A DNA stretch of 42,857 nt from JAOTYV01 sp041557595 (GTDB lineage: Bacteria; Pseudomonadota; Alphaproteobacteria; UBA8366). Below are positions 8,558 to 18,187 of the stretch, one piece after another. The translations under genes and the position numbers were made by a program. How positions within the stretch are numbered: position 1 is the stretch's first letter; each line of letters opens with the position of its first letter. Location of the stretch: NCBI GenBank assembly GCA_041557595.1, contig JBFFGE010000014.1, positions 1 to 42,857 on the forward strand, in the 5' to 3' direction. The notes under the pieces are model-generated. The model had not been told where the DNA came from. It saw nothing but the letters and a program-made list of their open reading frames with translations, and did not search any database.

Positions 8558-9675
8558 CCCTGTTCTCCCGGACGGCGGCGGGTGAGCGCCAGCAACATGC
8601 CCATGGCAATCGCCATGCCGAACACCGAGGACCCGCCATAGGAGAGGAACGGCAGCGTCATGCCTTTCGGCGGCATCAGATTAACCGCCGAGGCCATGTT
8701 GATCAGCGTCTGCAACGCGAACTGGACCAGCAACCCGGTCGACGCGAGCACGATAAAGGTATCGGTGTTTTGAAATATACGCATGAAGCCGCGCAGGACG
8801 ATCACCAGGAATACCAGAACCACGATGAGGCAGGCGATCAGGCCGAATTCTTCGCCGACCACCGCAAAGACGAAATCCGCATGGGCATCGGGCAAGACCG
8901 ATTTGACGGTTCCCGTGCCGGGACCGGTGCCAAACAGGCCGCCATTCATGAATGCCTCGGTGGACCGTTTGATCTGATAGCCGCCGGCGCCGCTCGGATC
9001 GAAGAAGCCGTCGACCCGGTTCGCCACATGGGGAAAGATAAAATAGGCGGCGACGATGCCGACGATGCCGAGCGCCATGAACAAGGCGACCCAAATCATC
9101 GGCAGTCCGACGAGGAACCACTGGCTGAACCAAATCAATGTCACGACCGCGGCCTGGCCGACATCGGGTTGGCCGAGCAGCAGCAACACGACGATTGCGC
9201 AGAGTGTCGCGGAAATGGCGTTGCCGTGAAATTTTCCGTCGATTCGCTGCGACGCGAACATCCAGGCGGCGGTCACCGCGAAGGCCGGCTTGACGAATTC
9301 CGAGGCTTGCAGGGAAAAGCCGAAAACGCGCAACCAGCGGCGCGCGCCCTTCACTTCGTGGCCGAACGGGATGGTCACAATCAACGCGAGCACCGCCAGC
9401 AGGAACCCGATGACCGCAAACCGGCGCACCTGCTGCGGCGACATCATAGAAATCAGCAACATGATCGCCAGGGCGGGCGGCACGAACATCGCTTGGCGCA
9501 GGATGAAGTGCAGCGGGTCGCCAAAATGGGTTTCACCGACCGCCGGGCTCGCGGTGCCGGCGAGGATAAGGCCGAACCCCGGCAAGGCGCACAGCATGAA
9601 AAGGCTCAGCCGGTCGACGGTCCACCACCATCGTCCGAAAACCGACGTGTCGGTACGGGCAAGCGCGACATTCAT
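8554..9675 (-). CDS. ftsW: SEDS-family peptidoglycan glycosyltransferase FtsW
   Basis: Polytopic inner-membrane protein that polymerises septal glycan from lipid II together with FtsI. The 373 residues contain about ten hydrophobic helices and SEDS landmarks: KGARRWLRVFGFSLQASEFVKPAF, LLLGQPDVGQAAV, GTGPGTGTVKSVLPDAHADFVFAVVGEEFG (quoted in parts: GTGPGTGTVK and PDAHADFVFAVVGEEFG), and PPKGMTLPFLSYGGSS. The ATG at 9675 (MNVALARTD) overlaps the murD stop as ATGA, which sets the start. The frame stays open upstream within murD but has no meaning there. Its neighbour ftsI, its transpeptidase partner, is in the same cluster. Confidence 0.96.
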   Translation of the reverse strand: MNVALARTDTSVFGRWWWTVDRLSLFMLCALPGFGLILAGTASPAVGETHFGDPLHFILRQAMFVPPALAIMLLISMMSPQQVRRFAVIGFLLAVLALIVTIPFGHEVKGARRWLRVFGFSLQASEFVKPAFAVTAAWMFASQRIDGKFHGNAISATLCAIVVLLLLGQPDVGQAAVVTLIWFSQWFLVGLPMIWVALFMALGIVGIVAAYFIFPHVANRVDGFFDPSGAGGYQIKRSTEAFMNGGLFGTGPGTGTVKSVLPDAHADFVFAVVGEEFGLIACLIVVLVFLVIVLRGFMRIFQNTDTFIVLASTGLLVQFALQTLINMASAVNLMPPKGMTLPFLSYGGSSVFGMAIAMGMLLALTRRRPGEQG

Positions 9676-11084
9676 GCGGCTACCCCATCGCGGTAAAGCT
9701 GGCGGGCGCTGCCGGAGAGGGCGGCGACCGATTTGCAGAACGTATCGCCGCGCACCTCGAAATTCGGGAATTGATCGAAGGAGGCGCAGGCCGGCGACAG
9801 CAGCACGACGCGGTCTTCCGCGACATCGCGCTGCGCGCGGCAATGCGCGCTCGTGACCGCGCTGTCGAGATTTCCGCTGATTGTGCAGTCGATTTGGCCG
9901 TCGAGAAAATCGGCAATTGCCGTGGCCGCTTCGCCGATCAGATAGGCATGCCGGATGCGCGGCAGCAGCGGACGCAACACCTCCAACCCGCCTTCCTTCG
10001 CTTGCCCGCCGGCGATCCAATAAATCGATTGGTAACAGGACAGCGCGCGCGACGCGGCATCCGCGTTGGTCGCCTTGCTGTCATTGACATAGCGCACGCC
10101 ATCGATGCGGGCGACCAACTCCTGGCGGTGCGCCAGGCCGGGATATGTGGCCATGGCCGCGCAAATATCCGCCGGAGCCAAGCCGGCGGCGCGTCCCGCC
10201 GCATAGGCGGCGCAGGCGTTTTGGGCATTGTGCGTGCCGGGAAGGGTGGCGGCCTCGGTCAACGCGAAAATCGGCGCGTTCTTGCCGTCGGTGTCGTCAT
10301 AGAGATAGTGGTCGATCGCGTAGACGCCGCCTCTCACGCGGGTATGGCCCGAAATGGAAACGACCTTTTGCGGGCCGGCGTCGGAGAGGGCGGCGGCAAG
10401 GCGTTCGCAATAGTCATCGTCGGCGCCGACTATCGCGGTCTGATCCGCCCGCTGGCCGTCGAAGATCCGCCGCTTCGCGGCGATATAGCCATCCATGCCG
10501 CCGTGGCGGTCGAGATGGTCGGCGCTGACGTTCAACAGGATGGCGATATCGAACGGGACCGGATCGGTCAGTTCGAGCTGATAGGACGACATTTCGATTA
10601 CATAAGTGCCGTCGCGTCCAAGCGGTTCCAGTTCGAGGGCGGGCGTGCCGAGATTGCCGCCAATCTGGACCGGTGCGCCGGTCTGGCTCAGCAGGTGGCC
10701 GATCAGCGTCGTGGTGGTCGATTTTCCGTTCGTACCCGTGATGCCGATGGTGCGCGCTTCCGGCTGCGCCCGCACAAGCAATTCGATATCGCCGATGATC
10801 CGGCACTTCGCGGCGCGAGCGCCGGCGGCGACCCGGTGCGGCGCCGGGTGGCTGTGCGGAATGCCGGGGCTGAGCACCAATGCCTCGATCCCGGACCAAT
10901 CCACGCCACGCAGGTCGACGATGGGAATTCCGTCGCTCTCCGCGTCGGCGCGGCGGGCGGCGGAATCGTCCCAGGCCAGCGCGGTGGCGCCGCCGCGCAA
11001 GAGCGCGCGCGCCGTGGCCATGCCGGACCGTCCCAGGCCCATGACCGCCAGTGTTTTGCCGCGATATGCAGAAAGATCGATCAC
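9672..11084 (-). CDS. murD: UDP-N-acetylmuramoyl-L-alanine--D-glutamate ligase
   Basis: Cytoplasmic Mur ligase that adds D-glutamate to UDP-MurNAc-L-Ala. The 470 residues show the N-terminal nucleotide-sugar domain (AVMGLGRSGMATARAL), LSPGIPHSHP, the ATP-binding loop GITGTNGKSTTTT (about 113-125), IEMSSYQLE, the central NVSADHLDRHGGMDGYIAAK, and the C-terminal YVNDSKATNADAA and LLSPACASFDQF. These are the standard MurD motifs. It lies 16 bases after mraY and overlaps ftsW. Confidence 0.97.
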   Translation of the reverse strand: MIDLSAYRGKTLAVMGLGRSGMATARALLRGGATALAWDDSAARRADAESDGIPIVDLRGVDWSGIEALVLSPGIPHSHPAPHRVAAGARAAKCRIIGDIELLVRAQPEARTIGITGTNGKSTTTTLIGHLLSQTGAPVQIGGNLGTPALELEPLGRDGTYVIEMSSYQLELTDPVPFDIAILLNVSADHLDRHGGMDGYIAAKRRIFDGQRADQTAIVGADDDYCERLAAALSDAGPQKVVSISGHTRVRGGVYAIDHYLYDDTDGKNAPIFALTEAATLPGTHNAQNACAAYAAGRAAGLAPADICAAMATYPGLAHRQELVARIDGVRYVNDSKATNADAASRALSCYQSIYWIAGGQAKEGGLEVLRPLLPRIRHAYLIGEAATAIADFLDGQIDCTISGNLDSAVTSAHCRAQRDVAEDRVVLLSPACASFDQFPNFEVRGDTFCKSVAALSGSARQLYRDGVAA

Positions 11085-11100
11085 TGCGCGCTATCCCGCC

Positions 11101-12186
11101 TCATCGCAATTTCAGGGTCGCGAGGCCAATCAGCGCCAGCACCGAGGCGATGATCCAGAACCGAATGACGATGGTCGATTCCGCCCAGCCCTTTTTTTCG
11201 AAATGATGGTGCAGCGGCGCCATGGCGAAGACGCGCTTACCGGTAAGCTTGAAGGAGGCCACTTGCACGATCACCGACACGGTTTCGAGCACGAACAGCC
11301 CGCCGATGATCGCCAGCACCAATTCATGCTTGGTTACCACGCTGATGGCGCCAAGCGCGCCGCCGACCGACAGGGATCCGGTGTCGCCCATAAACACCAT
11401 CGCAGGTGGCGCGTTGAACCAGAGGAATCCCAGACTTGCGCCGACAAGGGCGCCGCAGAACACTGCCAGTTCGCCGGTTCCGGCGACGTATTGAATTTGC
11501 AGATATTCGGAGAAATTCGCATTGCCGACGACATAGGCGATCAAGCCGAAGCAGGCCGCGGCGATCATCACCGGCACGATCGCCAGTCCGTCCAGTCCGT
11601 CGGTCAGATTGACCGCATTGGACGCGCCAATCATCACGAACATCGCGAAGGGGACGAAGAACCAGCCCATGTTGAACAGCACGTTCTTGAAGAACGGCAC
11701 GACGAGGCCGGACGCAAGGGGCTCGCGCGTCAGCGCCAAGATCCACATGGCGGCGGCAAAGGCGATGGCGAACTGCAACAACAGCTTGAACCGGCCGGGC
11801 AGCCCCTTGGAATTGCGACGCGACAGTTTGAGATAATCGTCGGTGAAGCCGACCGCGCCGAAACCCATGGTCACGAGCACGACGATCCAGACATAGCCGT
11901 TGCGGAGATCGGCCCAGAGCATGGTGCTCAGGATGATCGCGAGAAGGATCAGAAATCCGCCCATGGTCGGCGTACCCGCCTTGGCCAGATGCCCCTCGGG
12001 CACGTCCTCGCGGATATTGGAGGCGCCATTCTGCGTATTGCGCAGCCAGTTGATGACGACCGGTCCGCACATGAAGCTGATGACCAGGGCGGTCATGATC
12101 GCGCCGCCGGTCCGGAACGTGATGTAGCGGAACAGATTGAAGGGCAGGAAACTATCCGCGAGAGGGGTCAGCAGGTTGTACAGCAT
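11101..12186 (-). CDS. mraY: Phospho-N-acetylmuramoyl-pentapeptide transferase
   Basis: Polytopic inner-membrane enzyme that transfers phospho-MurNAc-pentapeptide to undecaprenyl phosphate, giving lipid I. The 361-residue protein has about ten membrane helices and the family motifs: GTPTMGG after the second helix, FTDDYLKL with the catalytic aspartates, NAVNLTDGLDGLA, VFMGDTGSL, and MAPLHHHFEKKGW in the last cytoplasmic loop. It lies 8 bases downstream of murF, in the usual position between murF and murD. Confidence 0.98.
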   Translation of the reverse strand: MLYNLLTPLADSFLPFNLFRYITFRTGGAIMTALVISFMCGPVVINWLRNTQNGASNIREDVPEGHLAKAGTPTMGGFLILLAIILSTMLWADLRNGYVWIVVLVTMGFGAVGFTDDYLKLSRRNSKGLPGRFKLLLQFAIAFAAAMWILALTREPLASGLVVPFFKNVLFNMGWFFVPFAMFVMIGASNAVNLTDGLDGLAIVPVMIAAACFGLIAYVVGNANFSEYLQIQYVAGTGELAVFCGALVGASLGFLWFNAPPAMVFMGDTGSLSVGGALGAISVVTKHELVLAIIGGLFVLETVSVIVQVASFKLTGKRVFAMAPLHHHFEKKGWAESTIVIRFWIIASVLALIGLATLKLR

Positions 12187-12194
12187 TGTCTGGT

Positions 12195-13634
12195 CTAGGC
12201 CTCCGCTGTCGGGACAGAGGAAGCGCCGCCGGTATGGTCGAGCGCGATCAACGCCTCGGTGATCGGGATCATGCGGCTGCCAAGCGATCCTTTCACCATG
12301 ACCGCATCGCCGGCATGAACTGCCGTCAGGACCATGGGCAGTATCGCGGCGCTGTCTTGTCCGTGTTTGGTCTTGATTTTTTTGGGGAGCGCCGCCGCCA
12401 GATGCGCCATGTTGGGGCCGGCGGCAAACACCATGTCGATTCCGTTCCGCACGATGTCTTCGGCCAGCGCGGCATGCAGTTCGGGTGCGGCCGCGCCGAT
12501 TTCCAGCATGTCGCCCAGCACCGCGATCCGGCGTCCGCCGGGTCCGCAGGGTGATTGGCCAAGCGCCTCAAGCGCGGCGCGCATGGAGGCGGGGCTGGCG
12601 TTGTAACTCTCATCGATCAACAAGATGGAACCGGCTCCGGTTTCGATTTGGCGGCGTTCGCCGCGCCCCTTCATGGCACTGAATTCCGCCAATTTTTGGG
12701 CAGCGTCATGAAGATTTCCGTTCAATCGCCGCACTGCTCCCAAGACGGCGAGGCTGTTGATCGCCTGATGGCGACCCGCGGCACCGAGACGGTAGGCGAC
12801 GCGCTCCCCATCGATAGAGGCCTCCACCAGGCTGCCATTGCCGTCGGGGCGGTCGGGCGTCATGTCGAGCAGCCGGAAATCCGACTTGGGGTCGGCGCCG
12901 AAACTGTCGATCCTGCCGATTCCGCTGCGTTTGGCGTGATTCAACAAGCGGGCGAAATGCCGGTTGTCGCGGTTCAGAATAACGCCGCCGGAATCCCGGA
13001 CGCCGGCAAAGATCTCCGCCTTTGCGTCGGCGATGCCCTCCTCGTTTTCGAAAAATTCGAGGTGCACCGCTTCCACCGTCGTGATGATGGCGAGATCCGG
13101 ACGCAACAATCGGGACAGCGGTTCGATTTCGCCGGCATGGTTCATGCCCAGTTCGAAGATGCCGTACCGCGTGTCGCGCGGCATCCGCGCGAGGCTCAGC
13201 GGCAGGCCCCAATGATTGTTCAAATTGCCGATTGTGGACGCGGTCGGCGCTTGCGCGCCCAACACCAGGGCCAGCATTTCCTTGGTGCCGGTCTTGCCGA
13301 CGCTGCCGGTGATGCCCGTCACCGAGGCTTGCGACCTGTCGCGGGCCGCGTGGGCGAGGTCGCGCAATCCCTGCGCGGTATCGTCGACCAGCAGCAGCGG
13401 CACGCCGCTGGGCGCGTCGTCCCACGATCGGGCGACCATGGCTGCGGCGGCGCCTTTGGCGAGTGCGTCGCGGACATGGTCGTGGCCGTCATGCGTCTCG
13501 CCGCAAATGGCCACGAATAGGTCGCCCTTCGCCATGTTTCGGCTATCGATGGACACACCGATTGCGTTCCAGGGCGCGGTTGCCGTGCCCCGGGTGGCGG
13601 ATGCCGCCTCGTCGTGTGTCCAAAGCGCTGTCAT
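12195..13634 (-). CDS. murF: UDP-N-acetylmuramoyl-tripeptide--D-alanyl-D-alanine ligase
   Basis: Mur ligase that attaches the D-Ala-D-Ala made by Ddl to the tripeptide precursor. The 479 residues contain VSIDSRNMAKGDLFVAI in the N-domain, the P-loop ITGSVGKTGTKEML (about 111-124), NLNNHWGLPLSLARMP, ELGMNHAGEI, and IDESYNASPASMRAAL in the C-terminal half. All are MurF-typical. The start overlaps the murE stop by four bases (ATGA). Confidence 0.96.
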   Translation of the reverse strand: MTALWTHDEAASATRGTATAPWNAIGVSIDSRNMAKGDLFVAICGETHDGHDHVRDALAKGAAAAMVARSWDDAPSGVPLLLVDDTAQGLRDLAHAARDRSQASVTGITGSVGKTGTKEMLALVLGAQAPTASTIGNLNNHWGLPLSLARMPRDTRYGIFELGMNHAGEIEPLSRLLRPDLAIITTVEAVHLEFFENEEGIADAKAEIFAGVRDSGGVILNRDNRHFARLLNHAKRSGIGRIDSFGADPKSDFRLLDMTPDRPDGNGSLVEASIDGERVAYRLGAAGRHQAINSLAVLGAVRRLNGNLHDAAQKLAEFSAMKGRGERRQIETGAGSILLIDESYNASPASMRAALEALGQSPCGPGGRRIAVLGDMLEIGAAAPELHAALAEDIVRNGIDMVFAAGPNMAHLAAALPKKIKTKHGQDSAAILPMVLTAVHAGDAVMVKGSLGSRMIPITEALIALDHTGGASSVPTAEA

Positions 13635-15100
13635 GCGACGCTCCCTACGATATCGCGGATCACCGCGGCGTCCTCGAAGGGCAGCACCGTGTCGCCGACG
13701 ATCTGACCCTGTTCGTGTCCTTTTCCGGCCACCACGAGAATGTCGCCCTCGGCCATCGAGGTGATTGCGGCGGCAATGGCATCCCGGCGGTCACCGATTT
13801 CGCGGGCATCCGGGCAACCTAGCATGATTTCGGCCCGGATGGCGGCGGCGTTCTCGCTGCGGGGATTGTCATCGGTGATAAATGCCAGATCGGCGCATTC
13901 GGCCGCGATCTTCCCCATTTGCGAGCGTTTCCCGGCATCCCGGTCGCCGCCGCAGCCGAAGACCACCAGCAAACGGTTTTTCACGTGCGGCCGAACCGCG
14001 GCGAGTACGGTGCGCAACGCATCGGGCGTGTGGGCGTAATCCACGAGAATGACGCCGCCGGCGTCCGGTTGGGCGATCCGTTCGAGCCGCCCGGGGGCGC
14101 CGTCGAGCCCGGCGACATGGGGTATCAGTGATTCCGCGGCCGACCCGCAGGCGATCGCGAGGCCGAGTGCGCAAAGCATGTTGGCGATCTGGAAGGCGCC
14201 CGGAAGAGGAAACCCGGTCTCGAAGGATTCGCCTTGTATACGCAGGATGAGGCGCCATCCATCGTCCGACGGTTGCGCCTCGAGGCAGCAAATATCGCCG
14301 CTCTTCATGCCATAGGTCAGAACGCGGTGCTTCCTGGATTTCGCGATTTCCTGCAGGGCGCTGCATTCCGGACTGTCGTTGTTGAGAACCGCGGCGCCGC
14401 CTTCAGGTAGCAACTCGCTGAAAAGCCGCTGTTTCGATTGCCGATAGGCGGCTTCGTCGCCGTGGTAGTCGAGATGGTCGCGGGTCAGGTTGGTGAAGGC
14501 CGCGGCCGAAAATCGCACCCCGTCGAGACGGTACTGCGCGAGCCCATGGCTCGAGGCTTCGAGAACGAGGTGATCGATACCCCGGCCTTTCAGGTCCGCC
14601 AGCGTGTGATGCAGGACGACCGGATCGGGCGTGGTCAGGCTCGGTCCGCCGTCGAATCCTGCGGCGTAGAGGCCAAGCGTGCCCAGGCTGGCGGCCGGTT
14701 TGCCGTCGCCGGCCCACATTTGGCGAGTGAAATGCGCGACGGAAGTCTTGCCGTTCGTCCCGGTGACCGCGGCGACGGTATCGGGCTGGGCGCCGTAAAA
14801 CTGCGCCGCCATGCGTGCGAGACGCTGGCGGGGTTTGGTGTCGGTGATGATCTTGATATCGGGGATAGCGGGCGCGTCCGTATCGTTTTTCAGGTCGGGC
14901 GGGCCAAGAATGGCGACCGCGCCCGCCTCGATCGCCCGAGCGATGAAATTTCGCCCGTCATGCTGGCTGCCCGGCAAGGCGGCAAACAGATATCCCGGCC
15001 GGACCGTGCGGCTGTCCGCACTCAGTCCGGTAATCTCGATATCCGCGCCGGCTGCGGCGCCCGTCCTGTCGGACTCTTCCAGCAGACTAGTAAGACGCAA
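13631..15100 (-). CDS. murE: UDP-N-acetylmuramoyl-L-alanyl-D-glutamate--2,6-diaminopimelate ligase
   Basis: Mur ligase that adds the third amino acid to the stem peptide. The 489-residue protein has LSADSRTVRPGYLFAALPG, the P-loop VTGTNGKTSVAHF (about 113-125), LEASSHGLAQYRLDG, TRDHLDYHGD with the carbamylated-lysine region after it, VDYAHTPDAL, and ITDDNPRSE. The DNPR motif marks meso-diaminopimelate specificity, so the wall is the usual Gram-negative type. Its start overlaps the ftsI stop by 14 bases. Confidence 0.97.
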   Translation of the reverse strand: MRLTSLLEESDRTGAAAGADIEITGLSADSRTVRPGYLFAALPGSQHDGRNFIARAIEAGAVAILGPPDLKNDTDAPAIPDIKIITDTKPRQRLARMAAQFYGAQPDTVAAVTGTNGKTSVAHFTRQMWAGDGKPAASLGTLGLYAAGFDGGPSLTTPDPVVLHHTLADLKGRGIDHLVLEASSHGLAQYRLDGVRFSAAAFTNLTRDHLDYHGDEAAYRQSKQRLFSELLPEGGAAVLNNDSPECSALQEIAKSRKHRVLTYGMKSGDICCLEAQPSDDGWRLILRIQGESFETGFPLPGAFQIANMLCALGLAIACGSAAESLIPHVAGLDGAPGRLERIAQPDAGGVILVDYAHTPDALRTVLAAVRPHVKNRLLVVFGCGGDRDAGKRSQMGKIAAECADLAFITDDNPRSENAAAIRAEIMLGCPDAREIGDRRDAIAAAITSMAEGDILVVAGKGHEQGQIVGDTVLPFEDAAVIRDIVGSVA

Positions 15101-16850
15101 GTGTGGGTCCCTCTTTTGTCAGAGCGATGGCCAGGTCGGCGTGAATTTCCGGCGTCTCCTCGTCCACGGGCATGACACCGAGTGTCGTGCCGGCGCGTTC
15201 GATGATGCGGCGCACGATCGGTGCGGCGACCCAACCGCCGGTCGCATACCCATGGGTATCCTTCGTCGCCTTGGGCTCGTCGAGCAGCGCCAGGACGACG
15301 TAACGCGGCTTGTTCATTGGAAATGCGCCGACAAAGGAAGAAATCAATGACCGGCGATTATAGCCCCGGCCGGATTGTTTTTCGGACGTGCCGGTCTTGC
15401 CGCCGACGAGAAACCCCTTGGCGGCCGCCTGGCGCCCCGTGCCCTGGTCGACGACCAGCCGCAGCAGGCGGCGCATCGTGCGCGACGTGGCCTTCGAGAT
15501 GACCCGGGTGGGCTTCTTTTTGATCGAAGACGTGCGTTTGATCAGCGTGGGCGCGTGATAGAGGCCGTCGTTCAGAATCGCGGCGACTGCTGACGTCAAC
15601 TGCAGCGGGCTGACCGCGATGCCATGGCCATACGAAATCGTCATGGTGTTGACCGGCCGCCAGACCTTGGGCAACTGCGGCGCGCCGACCTCGGGCAGTT
15701 CGATCGGCGACGGCGTCATGAGCCCCAGCCGACGGAGGTAGGTCTGCTGCGTTTCGCCGCCCACGTCGATCGCCATTTTCGCGGCGCCGATGTTGGAGGA
15801 ATACATGAAGATTTCCGGCACCGACAACCAGCGCCGTTTTGCGTGGTAATCGCGGATCGTGAAGCGGGAGACCTTGATCGGGTTGGTTGCGTCATAGCCG
15901 CCGGAAAGCACGACAACGCCGGTATCGAGCGCCATTGCGGTGGTGAAAATCTTGAATGTGGAGCCCAGTTCGTAGGTGCCCAGCGTCGCCCGGTTGCGGA
16001 TTTGATCCGCGTTGGCGTCGCCCGGGCGGTTGTTGTCGAAATCGGGCATGGAAACGAGCGAAACCACCTCGCCATTGTTGATGTCGAGGACGATGCCCAC
16101 GCCGCCGATTGCCGAGTGCTTCTGGATCGCCTCATCCAGTGCCTCGTGCACGATATGCTGAATTCGCGTATCCAGGGTGAGCTTCAGCGGCGCTTGGTGT
16201 CCCCGCAGGCGCTCGTCGAAGGATCGTTCGATCCCGGCGGTTCCCTGGTTGTCGATATCGGTCATGCCGAGGACGTGCGCCATCAACTCGCCATGCGGAT
16301 AGACCCGCGCCTCCTCGCGCAGGAAGTCGAGGCCCGGTTGCCCGAGTTGGTTGATCTGCCATTGCTGGTCCGGCGTCAGCTTGCGCCGCAGCCAGACGAA
16401 GGTGCCCTTGCGCCGCAGCAGCTTGGCCAGCTTGGCCGGATCTTCGTCCGGCAGGACGGTCGTGATCAGCCGCGCTGTCTCATCCGGGTCCAGGATATGG
16501 GACGGATTGGCATAGAGCGACGCGGTGGCAAGCCCGGTCGCAAGAACGACGCCCTCGCGGTCGACGATTTCCGCCCGTTCGGTCTCGATAACGTCCTTGG
16601 AGGAGGTCGCGGCGGCGCGCGGCTCCTGTGCCGGGCGCAGCAACGTCAGATCGACCAGCCGGCCGGCGACGCAGCCGAACGCCAGCGTCAACACGGTTCC
16701 CATGATCAACAGGCGCGTCCGGCCGATTTCCATGGCCTCCTTCAGGGCGCTGTCGGCCCCGGTGGCGGCGCAGGGCACGCAGGGGCGGCGGCGTCCACCG
16801 GGCTGGCTTCGGCGTTGGGGACGGTGACTCTTCGATGCTCTCAGTCGCAT
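15087..16850 (-). CDS. ftsI: Septal peptidoglycan transpeptidase FtsI (PBP3)
   Basis: Class B penicillin-binding protein that cross-links septal peptidoglycan, acting with FtsW. The 587 residues comprise a basic cytoplasmic tail of about 45 residues, one membrane helix at about 46-66, a PBP dimerisation domain, and the transpeptidase domain. The active-site motifs are STFK (nucleophile Ser297), SSN at 351-353 and KTG at 485-487. The ATG at 16850 has an AAGG 7 bases upstream. A shorter product starting at the internal ATG about 40 codons in would still include the membrane helix. It follows ftsL by 27 bases and overlaps murE by 14. Confidence 0.96.
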   Translation of the reverse strand: MRLRASKSHRPQRRSQPGGRRRPCVPCAATGADSALKEAMEIGRTRLLIMGTVLTLAFGCVAGRLVDLTLLRPAQEPRAAATSSKDVIETERAEIVDREGVVLATGLATASLYANPSHILDPDETARLITTVLPDEDPAKLAKLLRRKGTFVWLRRKLTPDQQWQINQLGQPGLDFLREEARVYPHGELMAHVLGMTDIDNQGTAGIERSFDERLRGHQAPLKLTLDTRIQHIVHEALDEAIQKHSAIGGVGIVLDINNGEVVSLVSMPDFDNNRPGDANADQIRNRATLGTYELGSTFKIFTTAMALDTGVVVLSGGYDATNPIKVSRFTIRDYHAKRRWLSVPEIFMYSSNIGAAKMAIDVGGETQQTYLRRLGLMTPSPIELPEVGAPQLPKVWRPVNTMTISYGHGIAVSPLQLTSAVAAILNDGLYHAPTLIKRTSSIKKKPTRVISKATSRTMRRLLRLVVDQGTGRQAAAKGFLVGGKTGTSEKQSGRGYNRRSLISSFVGAFPMNKPRYVVLALLDEPKATKDTHGYATGGWVAAPIVRRIIERAGTTLGVMPVDEETPEIHADLAIALTKEGPTLASY

Positions 16851-16877
16851 TTTTTTGCCTTATTGAGGATAAGCGTG

Positions 16878-17222
16878 TCAGTCGTCGAATTTCGTCCGCA
16901 ACGGGAAGGACAGCCGCATCGTGGCGGGGATGACGGAGTCCGCATTTTTCTCGGGCAATTGCTCGACGGTTTGAATCTGCGACACGGCGGGCGGGCGCAG
17001 GCTCGGCAACAATTCCTTCGCCAGTTCGGAGATGCGGTCGGGCCGGCTCAGATAGCTCCATTCCGCGCGCAGCACATGGATCGCCTCCTGCTCGTTGAGC
17101 GCGGTGCGATTCAGATCGCTCAATTCCTGCTCGAGCTCCTCGACCTGAAAACTAACGTGGAACATGGCGTATCCCGCGGCGGTGATCAGCAGGAGCCAGC
17201 ACAGCAATGCATAGGATTTCAT
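16878..17222 (-). CDS. ftsL: Cell division protein FtsL
   Basis: Small bitopic divisome protein that forms a coiled coil with FtsB and bridges FtsQ to FtsW/FtsI. The 114-residue product has a membrane helix at about 5-24 followed by a heptad-like Glu/Leu-rich stretch (VEELEQELSDLNRTALNEQ) and a C-terminal extension. FtsL is poorly conserved, so the identification rests on this architecture and its place between rsmH and ftsI. The start overlaps the rsmH stop as ATGA. Confidence 0.9.
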   Translation of the reverse strand: MKSYALLCWLLLITAAGYAMFHVSFQVEELEQELSDLNRTALNEQEAIHVLRAEWSYLSRPDRISELAKELLPSLRPPAVSQIQTVEQLPEKNADSVIPATMRLSFPLRTKFDD

Positions 17223-18187
17223 GCGGCTTCCCTTTCGGATTGCGGCGGCCAGCTCGGCGCCTCGGTTCGTTCGGCGGCCCGGAGCCGCGCCGAGCGCGCC
17301 CTCGGATTGCGCCGGGTTTCGGCGCTGTCCGGTGTTAACGCGCGCCGGTGAAGGAGCCGAAAACTGGGGGCGGGCGGGGCGTCTGCGATCGGTGCATGGC
17401 GGGATACGCCGGGGCCCGTCCCGCTGCGGCTATGCAGGAATTTTTTGACCTGACGGTCCTCGAGTGAATGAAAAGAGACGACGACGAAACGGCCGCAAGG
17501 GGCTAGCAGCCGTTCCGCCGCCGCGAGTCCACGATCCAGTTCACCCAGCTCGTCATTTACATGGAGCCGCAGGGCCATGAAGGTTCGGGTTGCCGCGTCG
17601 ATCCCATCCTTGGAACGCGGCACCACGCCGCGCACGATATGGGCGAGTTCGCCGGTCCGGGTAATCGGTTTTTGCTGCCGCGCTTCAATGATCGCGCGGG
17701 CGACGCGCCGGGCATGGCGTTCCTCGCCCAGCCGGCGGATAATTTGGGCGAGCGCACGCTCTTCCATCGTATTGACCACATCGGCCGCCGTTGGACCGGT
17801 ACGGTCCATGCGCATGTCGAGCGGTCCGTCGGCGCGAAAGGAGAAGCCGCGATCCGCCTCGTCGAGCTGGGGGGAGGAGACGCCCAGATCGAGCACCACG
17901 CCGTCGACCGCTTCGACCCCGGCATTGCCCATCAACTGCACCATCTCGCCGAATCGGCCATGCAGGATGGTCAGCCGGCCCGGATAGGCGGCCGCGAGGG
18001 CCTGGCCCCGGGCAATCGCCGCTTCGTCACGATCGATCGCCCAGACCGTGCAGTCCGCGGCCTCAAGGATCGCGCGGCTATACCCGCCGGCGCCGAAAGT
18101 GCCATCGAGATAGGCGCCGCCGCTGCGCGGCGCCAGCGCGGCAAGCGCGGCGTCCAACATGACCGGCGTATGGAGCGGCGCCGTCAT
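17219..18187 (-). CDS. rsmH: 16S rRNA (cytosine-1402-N4) methyltransferase RsmH
   Basis: SAM-dependent methyltransferase that modifies C1402 in the decoding centre of 16S rRNA. The 322 residues begin with HTPVMLDAALAALAPRSGG, then the SAM loop YLDGTFGAGGYSRAIL (about 26-41), VVLDLGVSSPQLDEADRGFSF (quoted as VVLDLGVSSPQLD), GPLDMRMD, and FHSLEDRQVKKF near the C-terminus. This is the classical MraW pattern. It overlaps mraZ by ATGA at its start and ftsL by ATGA at its end. Confidence 0.97.
   Translation of the reverse strand: MTAPLHTPVMLDAALAALAPRSGGAYLDGTFGAGGYSRAILEAADCTVWAIDRDEAAIARGQALAAAYPGRLTILHGRFGEMVQLMGNAGVEAVDGVVLDLGVSSPQLDEADRGFSFRADGPLDMRMDRTGPTAADVVNTMEERALAQIIRRLGEERHARRVARAIIEARQQKPITRTGELAHIVRGVVPRSKDGIDAATRTFMALRLHVNDELGELDRGLAAAERLLAPCGRFVVVSFHSLEDRQVKKFLHSRSGTGPGVSRHAPIADAPPAPSFRLLHRRALTPDSAETRRNPRARSARLRAAERTEAPSWPPQSEREAA

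Noticed and set aside
7422..8639. Upstream extension of the murC frame
   Set aside because: It runs through murG and ftsW in another frame, is Arg/Gly-rich without domains, and the murC start at 7421 has a good ribosome-binding site and ATGA overlap.
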